A stretch of DNA of 32,562 nucleotides, taken from assembly GCA_945883565.1 (NCBI GenBank), contig CAMCXO010000028.1, positions 1 through 32,562 of the forward strand, read 5' to 3'. A program made the translations under genes and the position numbers. Source of the DNA: Chryseobacterium gleum (lineage in GTDB: Bacteria; Bacteroidota; Bacteroidia; Flavobacteriales; Schleiferiaceae). Below the pieces are notes generated by a model. The model had not been told where the DNA came from. It worked only from the letters and a program-made list of their open reading frames with translations, and made no database searches. Of the stretch, positions 1 to 7,088 are shown piece after piece. Position 1 is the first letter of the stretch; every line of letters begins with the position of its first letter.

Positions 1-84
1 GTTGAACGTTTGAAGCGGGCAGTTGAATGTTCGAAGTGGGCAGTTGAATGTTTGAAGCGGGCAGTTGAATGTTTGAAGTCGCGG
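1..84. repeat. 21-bp tandem repeat (about 4 units, cut by window edge)
   Basis: Four consecutive units begin at 1, 22, 43 and 64 with the form GTTGAATGTTTGAAGCGGGCA. Units differ at one or two positions (for example c/t at unit position 7), and the last unit degenerates after GAAGTCGCGG where the dispersed repeat begins. The array probably continues to the left of the window. A length divisible by three would allow coding, but no convincing protein is associated. Confidence 0.85.
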
Positions 85-273
85 CAGGGATTGCAGCGTA
101 AAGCCCACAGCCGCCTTGACCATCGCCTTTTGAATTAATCATGCCCATCCTTAAATCCAGAAAATCATGGTTCAGACAATGGCGGCGAGGACTTGGAGCG
201 GAAAGCCCGGCCCGCGTGGGGTGGATGGTGTTTAGGGTTTTGCCGGCTTTTTATACCCCGAGCGGGGGCGCCC
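82..273 (+). repeat. Dispersed ~190-bp structured intergenic repeat, copy 1
   Basis: The same element appears inverted at 24750-24938. Shared blocks in order are a GGATTGCAGCG/AAAGCCCACAGCCGCC block (86-116), TCAGACAAT plus GCGGCGAGGACTTGGAGCG (172-200), GGAAAGCCCGGCCC (200-213), and a terminal GGGGGCGCCC (264-273). Arms at 210-221 and 256-269 can pair into a hairpin that is also possible in copy 2 with different bases. The GGGGGCGCCC end lies 14 bp beyond the stop codon of the ATP-grasp gene, so in transcript sense the element begins just after that gene. It has no coding signal. It could be a REP-like element, a 3'-UTR structure or a small RNA. Confidence 0.8.
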
Positions 274-286
274 TCTTTATGGGTAT

Positions 287-1258
287 TTAAGTGGGCTGTT
301 TTAAGCTTAGTTTGTGGTTGGCGGCTATAATGCGGGCGAAAAGGCGCTGGTGGCGGGCTATTTCTTTCTGGCCTTTCCAAAACGAATTGTGGGGATCGTA
401 TATGTGGGTGGGTTCGCTTTTGGCGCCGTTTACTTCGAGAATGGCGAAGTGTTGAGCGTTTTCTAATTCTTCAAACGTTTTAAAACGAATGTCTAAGCGT
501 ACATAGTTAAGGCCTTTTATGGGGCGCAGCAGTTGGTTGAAGGTGTGCTCTAATTTTGGGGTGATGTGTGCTTTTCCGTCCATGAACTTGGTGCCTAAAT
601 TGTGGTTTCCATAGGGCACTAAGCTTAATATGTCTCCTTTTGGGGGTACCAGGTTTAAATCGAATTTGCTGCTTAGCTTTTCGATTTGCATGGCATGACG
701 TGGATTTTGTTGCAACAAATTGTAGAGGGTGGAAGTGCCATTGCCGGTTACCCTTAGAAATTCTTTGGTGGTAAGTCCGGTAATTTGGCCTTTTTCTTCT
801 TCGGGCAATCGGGCATAGAACAGGCCTATTTCGTTTGGATAGTCGGCGTAAGCCTGTATGAGGTAGTCTTGACCGATGTTGAGGTGGTAGGTTTTTAGGC
901 TGTCTAAATTGCTTATTTTTTGAACTTTTTTCCCCCTATAGCCGATGTCGGGTTTGGCGATAAGGGGAAAGTTGAGGTTGTTGGCTTGTAGAAGCGCTTC
1001 TAAATCGGGGTTCTGATTGGCCTGAACCAAAATGGTTTTGGGGTAGGTATGTGATGGAAGCAGCTGGTAGGTGTCGTATTTGCTGTCGTTGTGAAACCCA
1101 CCATTTTTTATGGCCGGATTGGAATGTTTGAAAAACAGCCAGTCGCGGTATTTGAAGGCCAGCCACAGCCAAAAAATAAAGGTGGGCGCGTAAACCAGAT
1201 AAGAAGGCCAATACTCCCAATGCAAGCATTTGTGCAGCCAAAGACGGAATTTATGCAT
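287..1258 (-). CDS. ATP-grasp family membrane-anchored protein
   Basis: This 323-residue protein starts with a basic N-terminus and one hydrophobic segment at about residues 18-36 (YLVYAPTFIFWLWLAF), which suggests an inner-membrane anchor. An ATP-grasp pattern follows: FPLIAKPDIGYRGK near residue 95-110 fits the nucleotide-binding lysine strand, and YVRLDIRF with ILEVNGAKSEPTHIYDP near residues 250-290 fits the metal-binding Asp/Glu/Asn set. Such proteins are often labelled D-alanine-D-alanine ligase-like, but the substrate cannot be told from sequence. It is the last gene of the minus-strand run that starts at the YHS gene, 9 bp after the DinB-like gene. The family call is fairly firm; the reaction is unknown. 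Confidence 0.7.
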   Translation of the reverse strand: MHKFRLWLHKCLHWEYWPSYLVYAPTFIFWLWLAFKYRDWLFFKHSNPAIKNGGFHNDSKYDTYQLLPSHTYPKTILVQANQNPDLEALLQANNLNFPLIAKPDIGYRGKKVQKISNLDSLKTYHLNIGQDYLIQAYADYPNEIGLFYARLPEEEKGQITGLTTKEFLRVTGNGTSTLYNLLQQNPRHAMQIEKLSSKFDLNLVPPKGDILSLVPYGNHNLGTKFMDGKAHITPKLEHTFNQLLRPIKGLNYVRLDIRFKTFEELENAQHFAILEVNGAKSEPTHIYDPHNSFWKGQKEIARHQRLFARIIAANHKLSLKQPT

Positions 1259-1267
1259 TGGCTGCGT

Positions 1268-1759
1268 TCAGACTTTTAAACGCTCGCTCATGGTGGATTT
1301 GGCCACCCCAAAATGCGCCGGAATTTGGGTTTTGCCCATATGCAACATGGCTATTTTGATGATGGCCTGGTGGTGTATGCAGTGTTCGATGTTGTAAAGC
1401 AGTTCGCGGTAGAAGTTGGTGGCAATACTGGTATCGGGGGCATACAGGCTATGCAACTCCATTAAACGGTTTGGGGCTTCGAGGGCGCAAATGATTTCGG
1501 CTATGCAATCGGTGGCGTAATCGATGTTTTCTTCTATGCTTAGCGCGCGCTTTCTAAGGTCGTAGTTAATGGTTGTGGCTTCTGTATTCAATACCAAGGC
1601 CTGAAATAGCTCAATAATATGGCGGGTATGTTGGCCAATGCTGCTTTGGCTAAGAAGGGGATTGCGCAAGGTGTACTCGTCGAGCGTAAGCGATTGAATG
1701 CTGTCGACCAATAAAATAAGTACTTCGCGTGCTTCTTTGGCTAGTGAATTTTTGGGCAT
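1268..1759 (-). CDS. DinB-like four-helix protein
   Basis: The 163-residue product has the layout of the DinB/YfiT superfamily: a helical bundle with histidines in IGQHTRHIIELF (about residues 40-51) and in YNIEHCIHHQAIIKIAM (about residues 125-142), the usual positions of the metal-binding triad. Family members include thiol-S-transferases and damage-inducible proteins of unknown reaction. It follows the thioredoxin-fold secreted protein gene by 3 bp and precedes the ATP-grasp gene by 9 bp, so co-transcription is likely. No signal peptide is seen, so it should be cytoplasmic. The substrate is unknown. Confidence 0.7.
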   Translation of the reverse strand: MPKNSLAKEAREVLILLVDSIQSLTLDEYTLRNPLLSQSSIGQHTRHIIELFQALVLNTEATTINYDLRKRALSIEENIDYATDCIAEIICALEAPNRLMELHSLYAPDTSIATNFYRELLYNIEHCIHHQAIIKIAMLHMGKTQIPAHFGVAKSTMSERLKV

Positions 1760-1762
1760 AGA

Positions 1763-2752
1763 TTAAGGCACGATGATTTTTTGGTGGCGGCTAATACCCT
1801 TGTATTTGGCCGATACAAAGTAAAGGCCTGTTTTTAGATGAGATAATAAAATGACATCGTTCTGATTCACATTTTTTTGTTCGTAAACCACCAAGCCAGT
1901 GCTGGATAGCACTTGAAAATCAGACAATGGCCATAGGGCTACTGCTTTTTTGTTTAGACTTGGATTGGGGAATACCAAGGCAGAAACATCTGATATTACG
2001 GTTTCGGGCTGAACCGAAACAGAATGGCCAACTGTGGCAGATTTTCCGCTGTTTACAACCAATTTGTTGGCTCCTTGCAATATGCCGAATGCAAATAGGT
2101 TTTGGGTATTCCAAGAGGGTAAAGCATTAAAGTTTAGCTCTACCACCAAGCTGTCGTTAACGGCAGAAGGCAGGGTAATAGCATCGCCCAGCACATTGGT
2201 TAAAGCCTTTCTAAACACATTGTAGTGAGCTGTTTCTCCGTTGTTGGTGGTTTGGTTTATGGTGTCTTCAGCAACGCCCATAAACAGATTGGCCGAGCTT
2301 AAGGTATCGGCGGCTATTTTCGTTACCACCACCCGGGCTTTGAAAGTGCTGCCTGATACCGGCCATACAGCGGTACGGAGTTCGAAGTTTGAAGTGCGCT
2401 GAGAGGCGGTGTTAAGAACCTGATTGAGCTGGTTGTTTTGAATAACGGTTCCATTTACCACCAGACGGGGAGTTCCGCCGTAGATGTTATAGTATTGGGT
2501 TCTGCCGTCGTTCTCGCTGCGGTTTTCGAGGTTAAAAATATCGTTGGCATAAGGTGCACTGGGGTGGAAGCTAATGTGTATGGCATTGGGATACTGGTTT
2601 AAGGTGTTGAAGTATCCCATATTATTGTTGGCACAAATGCCGCAGCTGGTGTTGGTGAAGTGCTCGACCAAGGGGGTTTGAATACGTTGTGCTTTAATGC
2701 CAAAGGGCAAGGCTAATAGGCAAGAAGCGGCTAGAAGGGATTTGATTTTCAT
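1763..2752 (-). CDS. Secreted thioredoxin-fold (Omp28-like) protein with T9SS sorting domain
   Basis: Residues 1-21 form a signal peptide ending GIKAQ. The next segment, VEHFTNTSCGICANNN, carries a CxxC motif after a beta strand and matches the thioredoxin-like fold of Omp28-type outer-membrane proteins; YGGTPRLVVNG near residue 90 fits the cis-proline strand of that fold. The last ~75 residues (VFPNPS ... LKTGLYFVSAKYKG ... KIIVP) form a type A C-terminal sorting domain used by the type IX secretion system, so the protein should be exported and surface-anchored or released. Its start overlaps the msrBA stop by 4 bp (ATGA). Together these suggest an extracytoplasmic thiol-redox partner for the methionine sulfoxide reductase, which is inference. 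Confidence 0.8.
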   Translation of the reverse strand: MKIKSLLAASCLLALPFGIKAQRIQTPLVEHFTNTSCGICANNNMGYFNTLNQYPNAIHISFHPSAPYANDIFNLENRSENDGRTQYYNIYGGTPRLVVNGTVIQNNQLNQVLNTASQRTSNFELRTAVWPVSGSTFKARVVVTKIAADTLSSANLFMGVAEDTINQTTNNGETAHYNVFRKALTNVLGDAITLPSAVNDSLVVELNFNALPSWNTQNLFAFGILQGANKLVVNSGKSATVGHSVSVQPETVISDVSALVFPNPSLNKKAVALWPLSDFQVLSSTGLVVYEQKNVNQNDVILLSHLKTGLYFVSAKYKGISRHQKIIVP

Positions 2753-3807
2753 GGTTGTTTTTCTTTGAGTTTGTTGGCAAATACTTTATGGAGTTTGTCC
2801 ATTTTAGGTTGGATAACGGCCCGGCAGTAGGGCTGTTCACGGTTTAGGGCGTAATACTCTTGGTGGTAGTTTTCGGCTTTGTAAAATGCCTTGAATGCCG
2901 TTACCTCTGTTACTATTGGGTTGTTGAATGCCTTTTTGGCATTGAGCTCGGCGATAATCTGGTTGGCCAGGTTTTTTTGATCTTCGGAGTGGTAGAAGAT
3001 GGCAGAGCGGTATTGGGTTCCGTAATCGGCCCCCTGGCGGTTTAAAGTGGTAGGGTCGTGCAGGCTGAAGAATACTTCGAACAATTCTTCGAGGGCAATT
3101 ACATCGGGCCTGTAAACCAATTGTACCACTTCGGCATGACCGGTTTGGCCGGTGCTTACACTTTTGTAGGTGGGTTGATGGGTGTTTCCGCCGCTGTAAC
3201 CCGATTCTGCTTGAACCACCCCATCGAGGGCTTCAAAGATGGCTTCTATGCACCAAAAACAGCCGCCTGCCAGGGTAATGGTATCGGTTTCTTTTTTGGT
3301 ATTGATGGGCTTTTTGGGTTCAAAGTTCAAGGCTGCTGAGTTTACACAATAGCGCAAGCCTGTTTCGGTAGGCCCATCGTCGAACAAATGACCTAAATGT
3401 CCACCACAACGGGCACAGGTAATTTCGGTGCGACGCATGCCATGGCTTAAGTCGGTGGTTTGAATAATTTTCCGGCCTTGTATTTCGCGGTCGAAACTTG
3501 GCCAACCACAATGCGAATCGAATTTCATGCTGTCGGTAAAGAGGGCTTCGCCACAGCCGGCGCATTTGTAGGTGCCTTGTTCTTTGTTTAGCACAAATTC
3601 GCCTGTAAAAGGCGCCTCGGTGCCTTTGCTTCGCAAAACATAGTATTGGGTTTCGGTAAGCCGTTCGCGCCATTCTTGTTCGCTTAGCTCCAGTTTTGCG
3701 GTACTGTTTTGGTTAGAGGCCTCTTGCATAGAGGTTTCTGACACTTGAGCACAGGCGTTTAATCCCACGAAAAAGGCACAAATGCTAAGGAGGTTAAAGC
3801 TTTTCAT
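2749..3807 (-). CDS. msrBA: Bifunctional methionine sulfoxide reductase MsrB-MsrA, lipoprotein
   Basis: The 352-residue protein has a lipoprotein signal (FFVGLNACAQ, Cys about residue 19). An MsrB domain at about 45-165 carries two zinc CxxC pairs (CAGC, CARC), HCGWPSF and the catalytic RYCVNSAALNF. An MsrA domain at about 175-330 carries the catalytic GCFWC motif and TGHAEVV. The pair reduces the S and R epimers of methionine sulfoxide, here probably in the periplasm or at the outer membrane because of the lipobox. The fusion order B-A is one of the known arrangements. It overlaps both neighbours by 4 bp, so it is translationally coupled with the DoxX gene and the thioredoxin-fold gene. The call is secure. 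Confidence 0.93.
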   Translation of the reverse strand: MKSFNLLSICAFFVGLNACAQVSETSMQEASNQNSTAKLELSEQEWRERLTETQYYVLRSKGTEAPFTGEFVLNKEQGTYKCAGCGEALFTDSMKFDSHCGWPSFDREIQGRKIIQTTDLSHGMRRTEITCARCGGHLGHLFDDGPTETGLRYCVNSAALNFEPKKPINTKKETDTITLAGGCFWCIEAIFEALDGVVQAESGYSGGNTHQPTYKSVSTGQTGHAEVVQLVYRPDVIALEELFEVFFSLHDPTTLNRQGADYGTQYRSAIFYHSEDQKNLANQIIAELNAKKAFNNPIVTEVTAFKAFYKAENYHQEYYALNREQPYCRAVIQPKMDKLHKVFANKLKEKQP

Positions 3808-4202
3808 TTTTTCAAAATCTTTTGAATGAGGGCTTGTAGCTCTTGTTTATGCAGCCATAAAAAGGCAGATGAAGCCAAAAGTACCACTATGGCGAGGGTA
3901 AACAATCCGCCACCATCGTTTAACACATTGATGCCCAAAACCAGCAAGTGGGCGAAAACGGCACCTAAAATGATGCCCAGGCTGTTGAGCATGCCTATTA
4001 CTTTGGTTTGGGGAATTAGTATAAGAATGGCGGTAATAAGCTCTACAATGCCAAGGGCAATGCGTCCGAAGGGTTCTACCCCAAGTTCAGAGAAAATATG
4101 CACCGAATCGGGATGGGCTGTAAACTTGAAGTAAAGGGTTTGCAGCAAAATGATGGCTACGGTAAGTCTTAAAATCCAGGAAATGGCTTTTTGTGTTTTC
4201 AT
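3804..4202 (-). CDS. DoxX-like membrane protein
   Basis: This 132-residue protein has four hydrophobic segments (about residues 8-25, 48-64, 72-92, 98-115). It also has the DoxX-type pattern of a first helix followed by YFKFTAHPDSVHIFSELGVEP and then LGIVELITAILILIP. DoxX-family proteins are small four-helix membrane proteins associated with redox or thiol stress systems in several bacteria. It lies between the YHS gene (2-bp gap) and msrBA (4-bp overlap), fitting an operon that handles oxidative damage at the envelope. The biochemical role is not known. Confidence 0.75.
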   Translation of the reverse strand: MKTQKAISWILRLTVAIILLQTLYFKFTAHPDSVHIFSELGVEPFGRIALGIVELITAILILIPQTKVIGMLNSLGIILGAVFAHLLVLGINVLNDGGGLFTLAIVVLLASSAFLWLHKQELQALIQKILKK

Positions 4203-4204
4203 GG

Positions 4205-4669
4205 TTATTTGGTGTTTAGGGTTTGGTTCCAGTTTAAATCGGCTTGTTTTTTAAGGGCGTCTTCATTTTTATTCCAACTGTTAAGGGTGTTGGTTAAAAA
4301 GGCATTGTAGAAAAGATAAAGTTTGCCGTCTACTATTTTAAAGGTTTCGGGATTCACTTCCACCTTTTTATTGTAGTCGCCCATGGCAAACGCACACCAG
4401 CCCCCATACTGTGGCTCGTAAGCTTTGGGGTTTTTAAGAAACAGTTCTTTGTTTTGGCTGTTGGCGAAGTAATACGTTATGCCCTGGTGTTTTACGGCCC
4501 ATTGCTTTTTGCCTTTTTGGGCCTTGCTTTGGGTGAAGTAGCTCACCGCATCGTAGCCCTGCAGGGCCACGCCATTTTCAATGTTAAAATGTTGAATGCG
4601 TTGGTTGGCGTTTTGGGCCTGAACAGCTATGGTGAAGATGGTGAAGCTTAGCAGAAGGAGTTGTCTCAT
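4205..4669 (-). CDS. Secreted YHS-domain protein
   Basis: Residues 1-18 form a signal peptide ending AVQA. The body has the YHS pattern: GVALQGYDAVSYF (about residues 33-45), ITYYFANSQNKELFLKNPKAYEPQYGGWCAFAMG (about 64-98). YHS domains are small modules thought to bind metals; here a single Cys and several aromatic residues are kept. It is the first gene of the run leading to DoxX and MsrBA and lies 57 bp after the Crp/Fnr gene. Periplasmic location is likely. A function in metal or redox sensing is inference from context only. Confidence 0.78.
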   Translation of the reverse strand: MRQLLLLSFTIFTIAVQAQNANQRIQHFNIENGVALQGYDAVSYFTQSKAQKGKKQWAVKHQGITYYFANSQNKELFLKNPKAYEPQYGGWCAFAMGDYNKKVEVNPETFKIVDGKLYLFYNAFLTNTLNSWNKNEDALKKQADLNWNQTLNTK

Positions 4670-4726
4670 ATGGTTTGTTTGATTTATGAGACAAAGGTGG
4701 CTGGAGGGTAAAAAGCAAAATGTCGG

Positions 4727-5425
4727 CTACTTTACATTTTGGACCAGCTTTTTTAAGACCCCCACATCGGGAACGCAAATTTCTTTTTGGGTGTATTGTA
4801 GAATGCCTTCATGCTCGAGTTCTTTAAACAGGCTCACGATGGTTTGGCGTGTGGAGCATATGAGCTGAGCGATGTCTTTTTGGGTGAGGTAGTTGGGAAG
4901 GGTGAAGCGGTTGCCAACAGCGTTTTCCTTTTCTATTAACATGTTTAGAAGCAGCAGCAATCGCGTACGAGCGTCTTTAAAAAGGATGTTTTTATAGCTG
5001 TTTTCTATTTTTTTAAAGTTAAAGCCCAAGAATTTGATGTAGCTGAGTGCGAAATCGGGCTTTTTATACATTATTTCTTCAAGGTTTTCGCGAAAAAAGG
5101 TACATAAAATGGCTTCATCAGACACTACCTTAAACTGTTCGCGGCTGTCGACCGGTTTTTCGAGATTGAGGTCGCCGAAAACATCGCCTTGCTGAAGGAT
5201 GTCGATGAGGATTTCTTCCCCCTCGTCGTTTACTTTAACCAGTTTAATGGTGCCCAGTTTAAGGAAGTAGATTCTTTCTTTATCGCTGAAGGGCAGCTCG
5301 AAGCTTTCGTGCTTTTTCGATTTTTTGAATCGTTTAAGAATGCACAGCGCATCGATTTCGTTAAAGCTGAGGTTTTTAAACAGTTTATGTTCGTGTAAAT
5401 ACCAATATTTAAGGGTAGAAGTCAT
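4727..5425 (-). CDS. Crp/Fnr-family transcription regulator
   Basis: The 232-residue protein has an N-terminal cyclic-nucleotide-binding-like domain (about residues 10-125) with IYFLKLGTIKLVKVNDEGEEILIDILQQGDVFGDL. A dimerisation helix follows, and then a winged helix-turn-helix with LTQKDIAQLICSTRQTIVSLFKELEHEGIL (about residues 180-210). The cNMP-binding arginine signature is not evident and no N-terminal Fnr cysteine cluster is seen, so the ligand is unclear. It lies directly upstream of the YHS-DoxX-msrBA run on the same strand and is the likeliest local regulator of it; this is inference. Upstream 5426-5552 holds no recognised gene. Confidence 0.85.
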   Translation of the reverse strand: MTSTLKYWYLHEHKLFKNLSFNEIDALCILKRFKKSKKHESFELPFSDKERIYFLKLGTIKLVKVNDEGEEILIDILQQGDVFGDLNLEKPVDSREQFKVVSDEAILCTFFRENLEEIMYKKPDFALSYIKFLGFNFKKIENSYKNILFKDARTRLLLLLNMLIEKENAVGNRFTLPNYLTQKDIAQLICSTRQTIVSLFKELEHEGILQYTQKEICVPDVGVLKKLVQNVK

Positions 5426-5552
5426 AAAGGCTGCTTACGTTTTTGGCCACACAAAGAGAGAGAAAACCGAGTAAAGATAGGGAGGGGGAGTGCGCGTTTA
5501 TACAAGTAATCAGTCATGTTTTTATAACAGACTACCCTTAATCGCTTCTCCT

Positions 5553-6002
5553 CTACTTAATATGACTGCCTATTTGAAATTGTGTAGGGTCAATAATAGG
5601 AAGGACCGCCCCATGCAAGAAAGTCCCTTTGAAAGTTGAGAACATTACACCTCTTGTGGTCGAAATCGAAATGGAGTTGAGTGTTTCAATTAGCCGTTGC
5701 GGAATATCAAGTTTTCCGTTCTCTTCAATTTTAATTACTACATCAAAATTTACAATTTCATAAATGCAGCTTACAGACAAATTGCCCAAAACAAGAGAAT
5801 GGTCATCATTTTTAATTTCAACGTGGACAATAACAAAAACAAGTTTGTTTGGAACGTCTACCTTACTTTCAATACTAATATTGAAATTAAAAGTCGTAAC
5901 AGCCGTATTTTCAGTTGCCGGTAATTGTAATGACCCATTTAAGAGCTCAATTGACTTAATCTGCAACTCTACGTTGAAGTCCTTATTCTCGATTTTAGCC
6001 AT
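5553..6002 (-). CDS. SecB-like chaperone of a toxin-antitoxin-chaperone module
   Basis: This 149-residue protein resembles SecB in layout. A beta-rich body has FNFNISIESKVD and a hydrophobic strand LVFVIVHVEIKN, then a Tyr-containing strand near SCIYEI. A C-terminal helix SISISTTRGVMFSTFKGTF is followed by LPIIDPTQF, the position where SecB has a Leu/Pro/Val-Asn/Asp-Phe segment. Its start is 1 bp after the antitoxin stop codon, on the same strand. SecB-like proteins in this position are the chaperone of TAC systems such as Mycobacterium tuberculosis HigB1-HigA1-SecB(TA), where they fold the antitoxin and protect it from proteolysis. General Sec export use is less likely given the context. Sequence identity to SecB is low by eye. 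Confidence 0.68.
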   Translation of the reverse strand: MAKIENKDFNVELQIKSIELLNGSLQLPATENTAVTTFNFNISIESKVDVPNKLVFVIVHVEIKNDDHSLVLGNLSVSCIYEIVNFDVVIKIEENGKLDIPQRLIETLNSISISTTRGVMFSTFKGTFLHGAVLPIIDPTQFQIGSHIK

Positions 6003-6003
6003 T

Positions 6004-6462
6004 TTATGCGCGATAATATGTTGTGAATGGCGATTTATTGACTTGACTTGTTAATAGACAGTATCCATAAACATCGGTTCCGTGGGTTGTTGGTGTGGTC
6101 AATATGATGGATGGTTGCGGTGCGGCAGATTTGACTACAAATTCTTTACGATAAATCACCTGCACGTGGTTTTTGTCAAACAATGCAGTTAGCTCAACAC
6201 CAAGCGCAAAGGCAATTTCTGTCAATACATCGGTTGTGAAATTATGCGTACCACTAAACCATTTTGTTATTTCAGACGGATTTTTCCCTACTTTTTCTGC
6301 CAACTGCGATTTATTCCAACCTTTTGCCCTCATAAAATCCTCAATACGAGCAGCAAGTTGCATTTTTACTTTTGTTTGCTCCATTTCCAATGGAGTAACT
6401 TCGTCTAATAGTTCTTGCAGCTTAGAACTGTTGTACTTTCTTGCTTTAGTTGTACTAATCAT
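6004..6462 (-). CDS. HigA-like antitoxin (XRE helix-turn-helix) with C-terminal chaperone-dependence tail
   Basis: The 152-residue protein has an XRE helix-turn-helix at about residues 38-90 (IEDFMRAKGWNKSQLAEKVGKNPSEITKWFSG, then LTEIAFALGVELTALF). About 55 residues follow the DNA-binding domain, poor in charge and rich in Thr/Ser/Tyr/Pro. In studied TAC systems a tail of this kind (the chaperone-addiction region) makes the antitoxin unstable unless SecB-like chaperone binds it. It overlaps the toxin gene by 8 bp and ends 1 bp before the chaperone gene. Autorepression through the palindromes at 6998-7013 and 7072-7087 is inferred. The role of the tail is inferred from position only. Confidence 0.75.
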   Translation of the reverse strand: MISTTKARKYNSSKLQELLDEVTPLEMEQTKVKMQLAARIEDFMRAKGWNKSQLAEKVGKNPSEITKWFSGTHNFTTDVLTEIAFALGVELTALFDKNHVQVIYRKEFVVKSAAPQPSIILTTPTTHGTDVYGYCLLTSQVNKSPFTTYYRA

Positions 6463-6949
6463 GGTCGTAATTCTTTAAATTTCCTTGTAACTCTGTTCTA
6501 TCTTTTGACCAATACAAATCTCCCTCATCCAATCTTTGCAAAATATCCTTAGCATATTCAATCATTTGATTTGCCTCTTTTGATAATTTTTCGTCGTCTT
6601 GCCATGCTCTTACCCCTTTAGCCTTTTCTCCACCACCACCGAGAAGTACCGCCACCATCCCAAACCGAATACAATACAATCTCAAGTTCTTTTCAGGGCT
6701 ATCAAACAATGCGCAAACGAAGTCACCATATTTTCCTTCATGTTGTTTAAAGAATGAACTTCTTGCTCCTGTTGTATGTCCAATTTGATAAATGGTTTTG
6801 ATTATGTCTTTTACTTCATTTTTAAAATCACCTTTATATTCATCTACGAACTTCTCGAATAAGGTTTCATACTCGCCCTCAGGAATAAGAGAGTAAATCT
6901 TTGCTTCGATCCCGCTGAATGGCTCTAATTCGACAATTTCGAACTTCAC
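6455..6949 (-). CDS. HigB/Gp49-like toxin of the TAC module
   Basis: The 164-residue protein is first in a three-gene minus-strand operon. Its centre and C-terminus follow the HigB/Gp49 (RelE-superfamily) pattern: a basic aromatic strand LRLYCIRFGMVAVLLGGGGEKAKG near residues 100-125, then a helix WQDDEKLSKEANQMIEYAKDIL. Family members cleave mRNA at the ribosome; the N-terminal ~60 residues are longer than in minimal HigB. The toxin-first gene order is typical of higBA loci. The 8-bp overlap with the antitoxin gene supports coupled translation. RNase activity is assumed from the family, and catalytic residues cannot be assigned with certainty. Confidence 0.68.
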   Translation of the reverse strand: MKFEIVELEPFSGIEAKIYSLIPEGEYETLFEKFVDEYKGDFKNEVKDIIKTIYQIGHTTGARSSFFKQHEGKYGDFVCALFDSPEKNLRLYCIRFGMVAVLLGGGGEKAKGVRAWQDDEKLSKEANQMIEYAKDILQRLDEGDLYWSKDRTELQGNLKNYDHD

Positions 6950-6997
6950 TTGTCTTTAGAGAAAGTTTTATTTACAACGCATATTTCGGCAAGTTGC

Positions 6998-7013
6998 TTC
7001 ACTTGTGAGTGAA
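6998..7013. promoter_or_regulatory. Palindrome O1, candidate TAC operator
   Basis: TTCACTTGTGAGTGAA is a perfect 6-bp inverted repeat with a 4-bp centre, 48 bp upstream of the toxin start and close to the predicted transcription start. It matches the second palindrome at 7072-7087 in 12 of 16 positions. HigA-type antitoxins bind such palindromes; binding here is inference. Confidence 0.5.
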
Positions 7014-7022
7014 ATTGGTAAG

Positions 7023-7030
7023 CAAATTTA
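7023..7030 (-). promoter_or_regulatory. Candidate -7 element of the TAC operon promoter
   Basis: On the minus strand this reads TAAATTTG, a full match to the Bacteroidota -7 consensus TAnnTTTG. No clear TTG is seen about 19 bp upstream, so the -33 box is weak. The inferred start lies near 7016, giving a leader of about 65 nt before the toxin ATG. Confidence 0.45.
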
Positions 7031-7071
7031 TGCGTTCAGTTCTGAAATCACTAAAAAGATTACTTGTTCTT

Positions 7072-7087
7072 TTTACTTTTAAGTAAA
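7072..7087. promoter_or_regulatory. Palindrome O2, candidate TAC operator
   Basis: TTTACTTTTAAGTAAA lies inside a larger 8-bp-arm inverted repeat (7071-7088). It fits the same TTyACTTkTrAGTrAA pattern as O1. The centres of the two sites are 74 bp apart, close to seven helical turns, with the -7 element between them. Confidence 0.45.
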
Positions 7088-7088
7088 A

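Noticed and set aside
165-380. 71-codon open frame on the minus strand
   Set aside because: It runs through the dispersed repeat and into the ATP-grasp gene; composition is unlike a protein.
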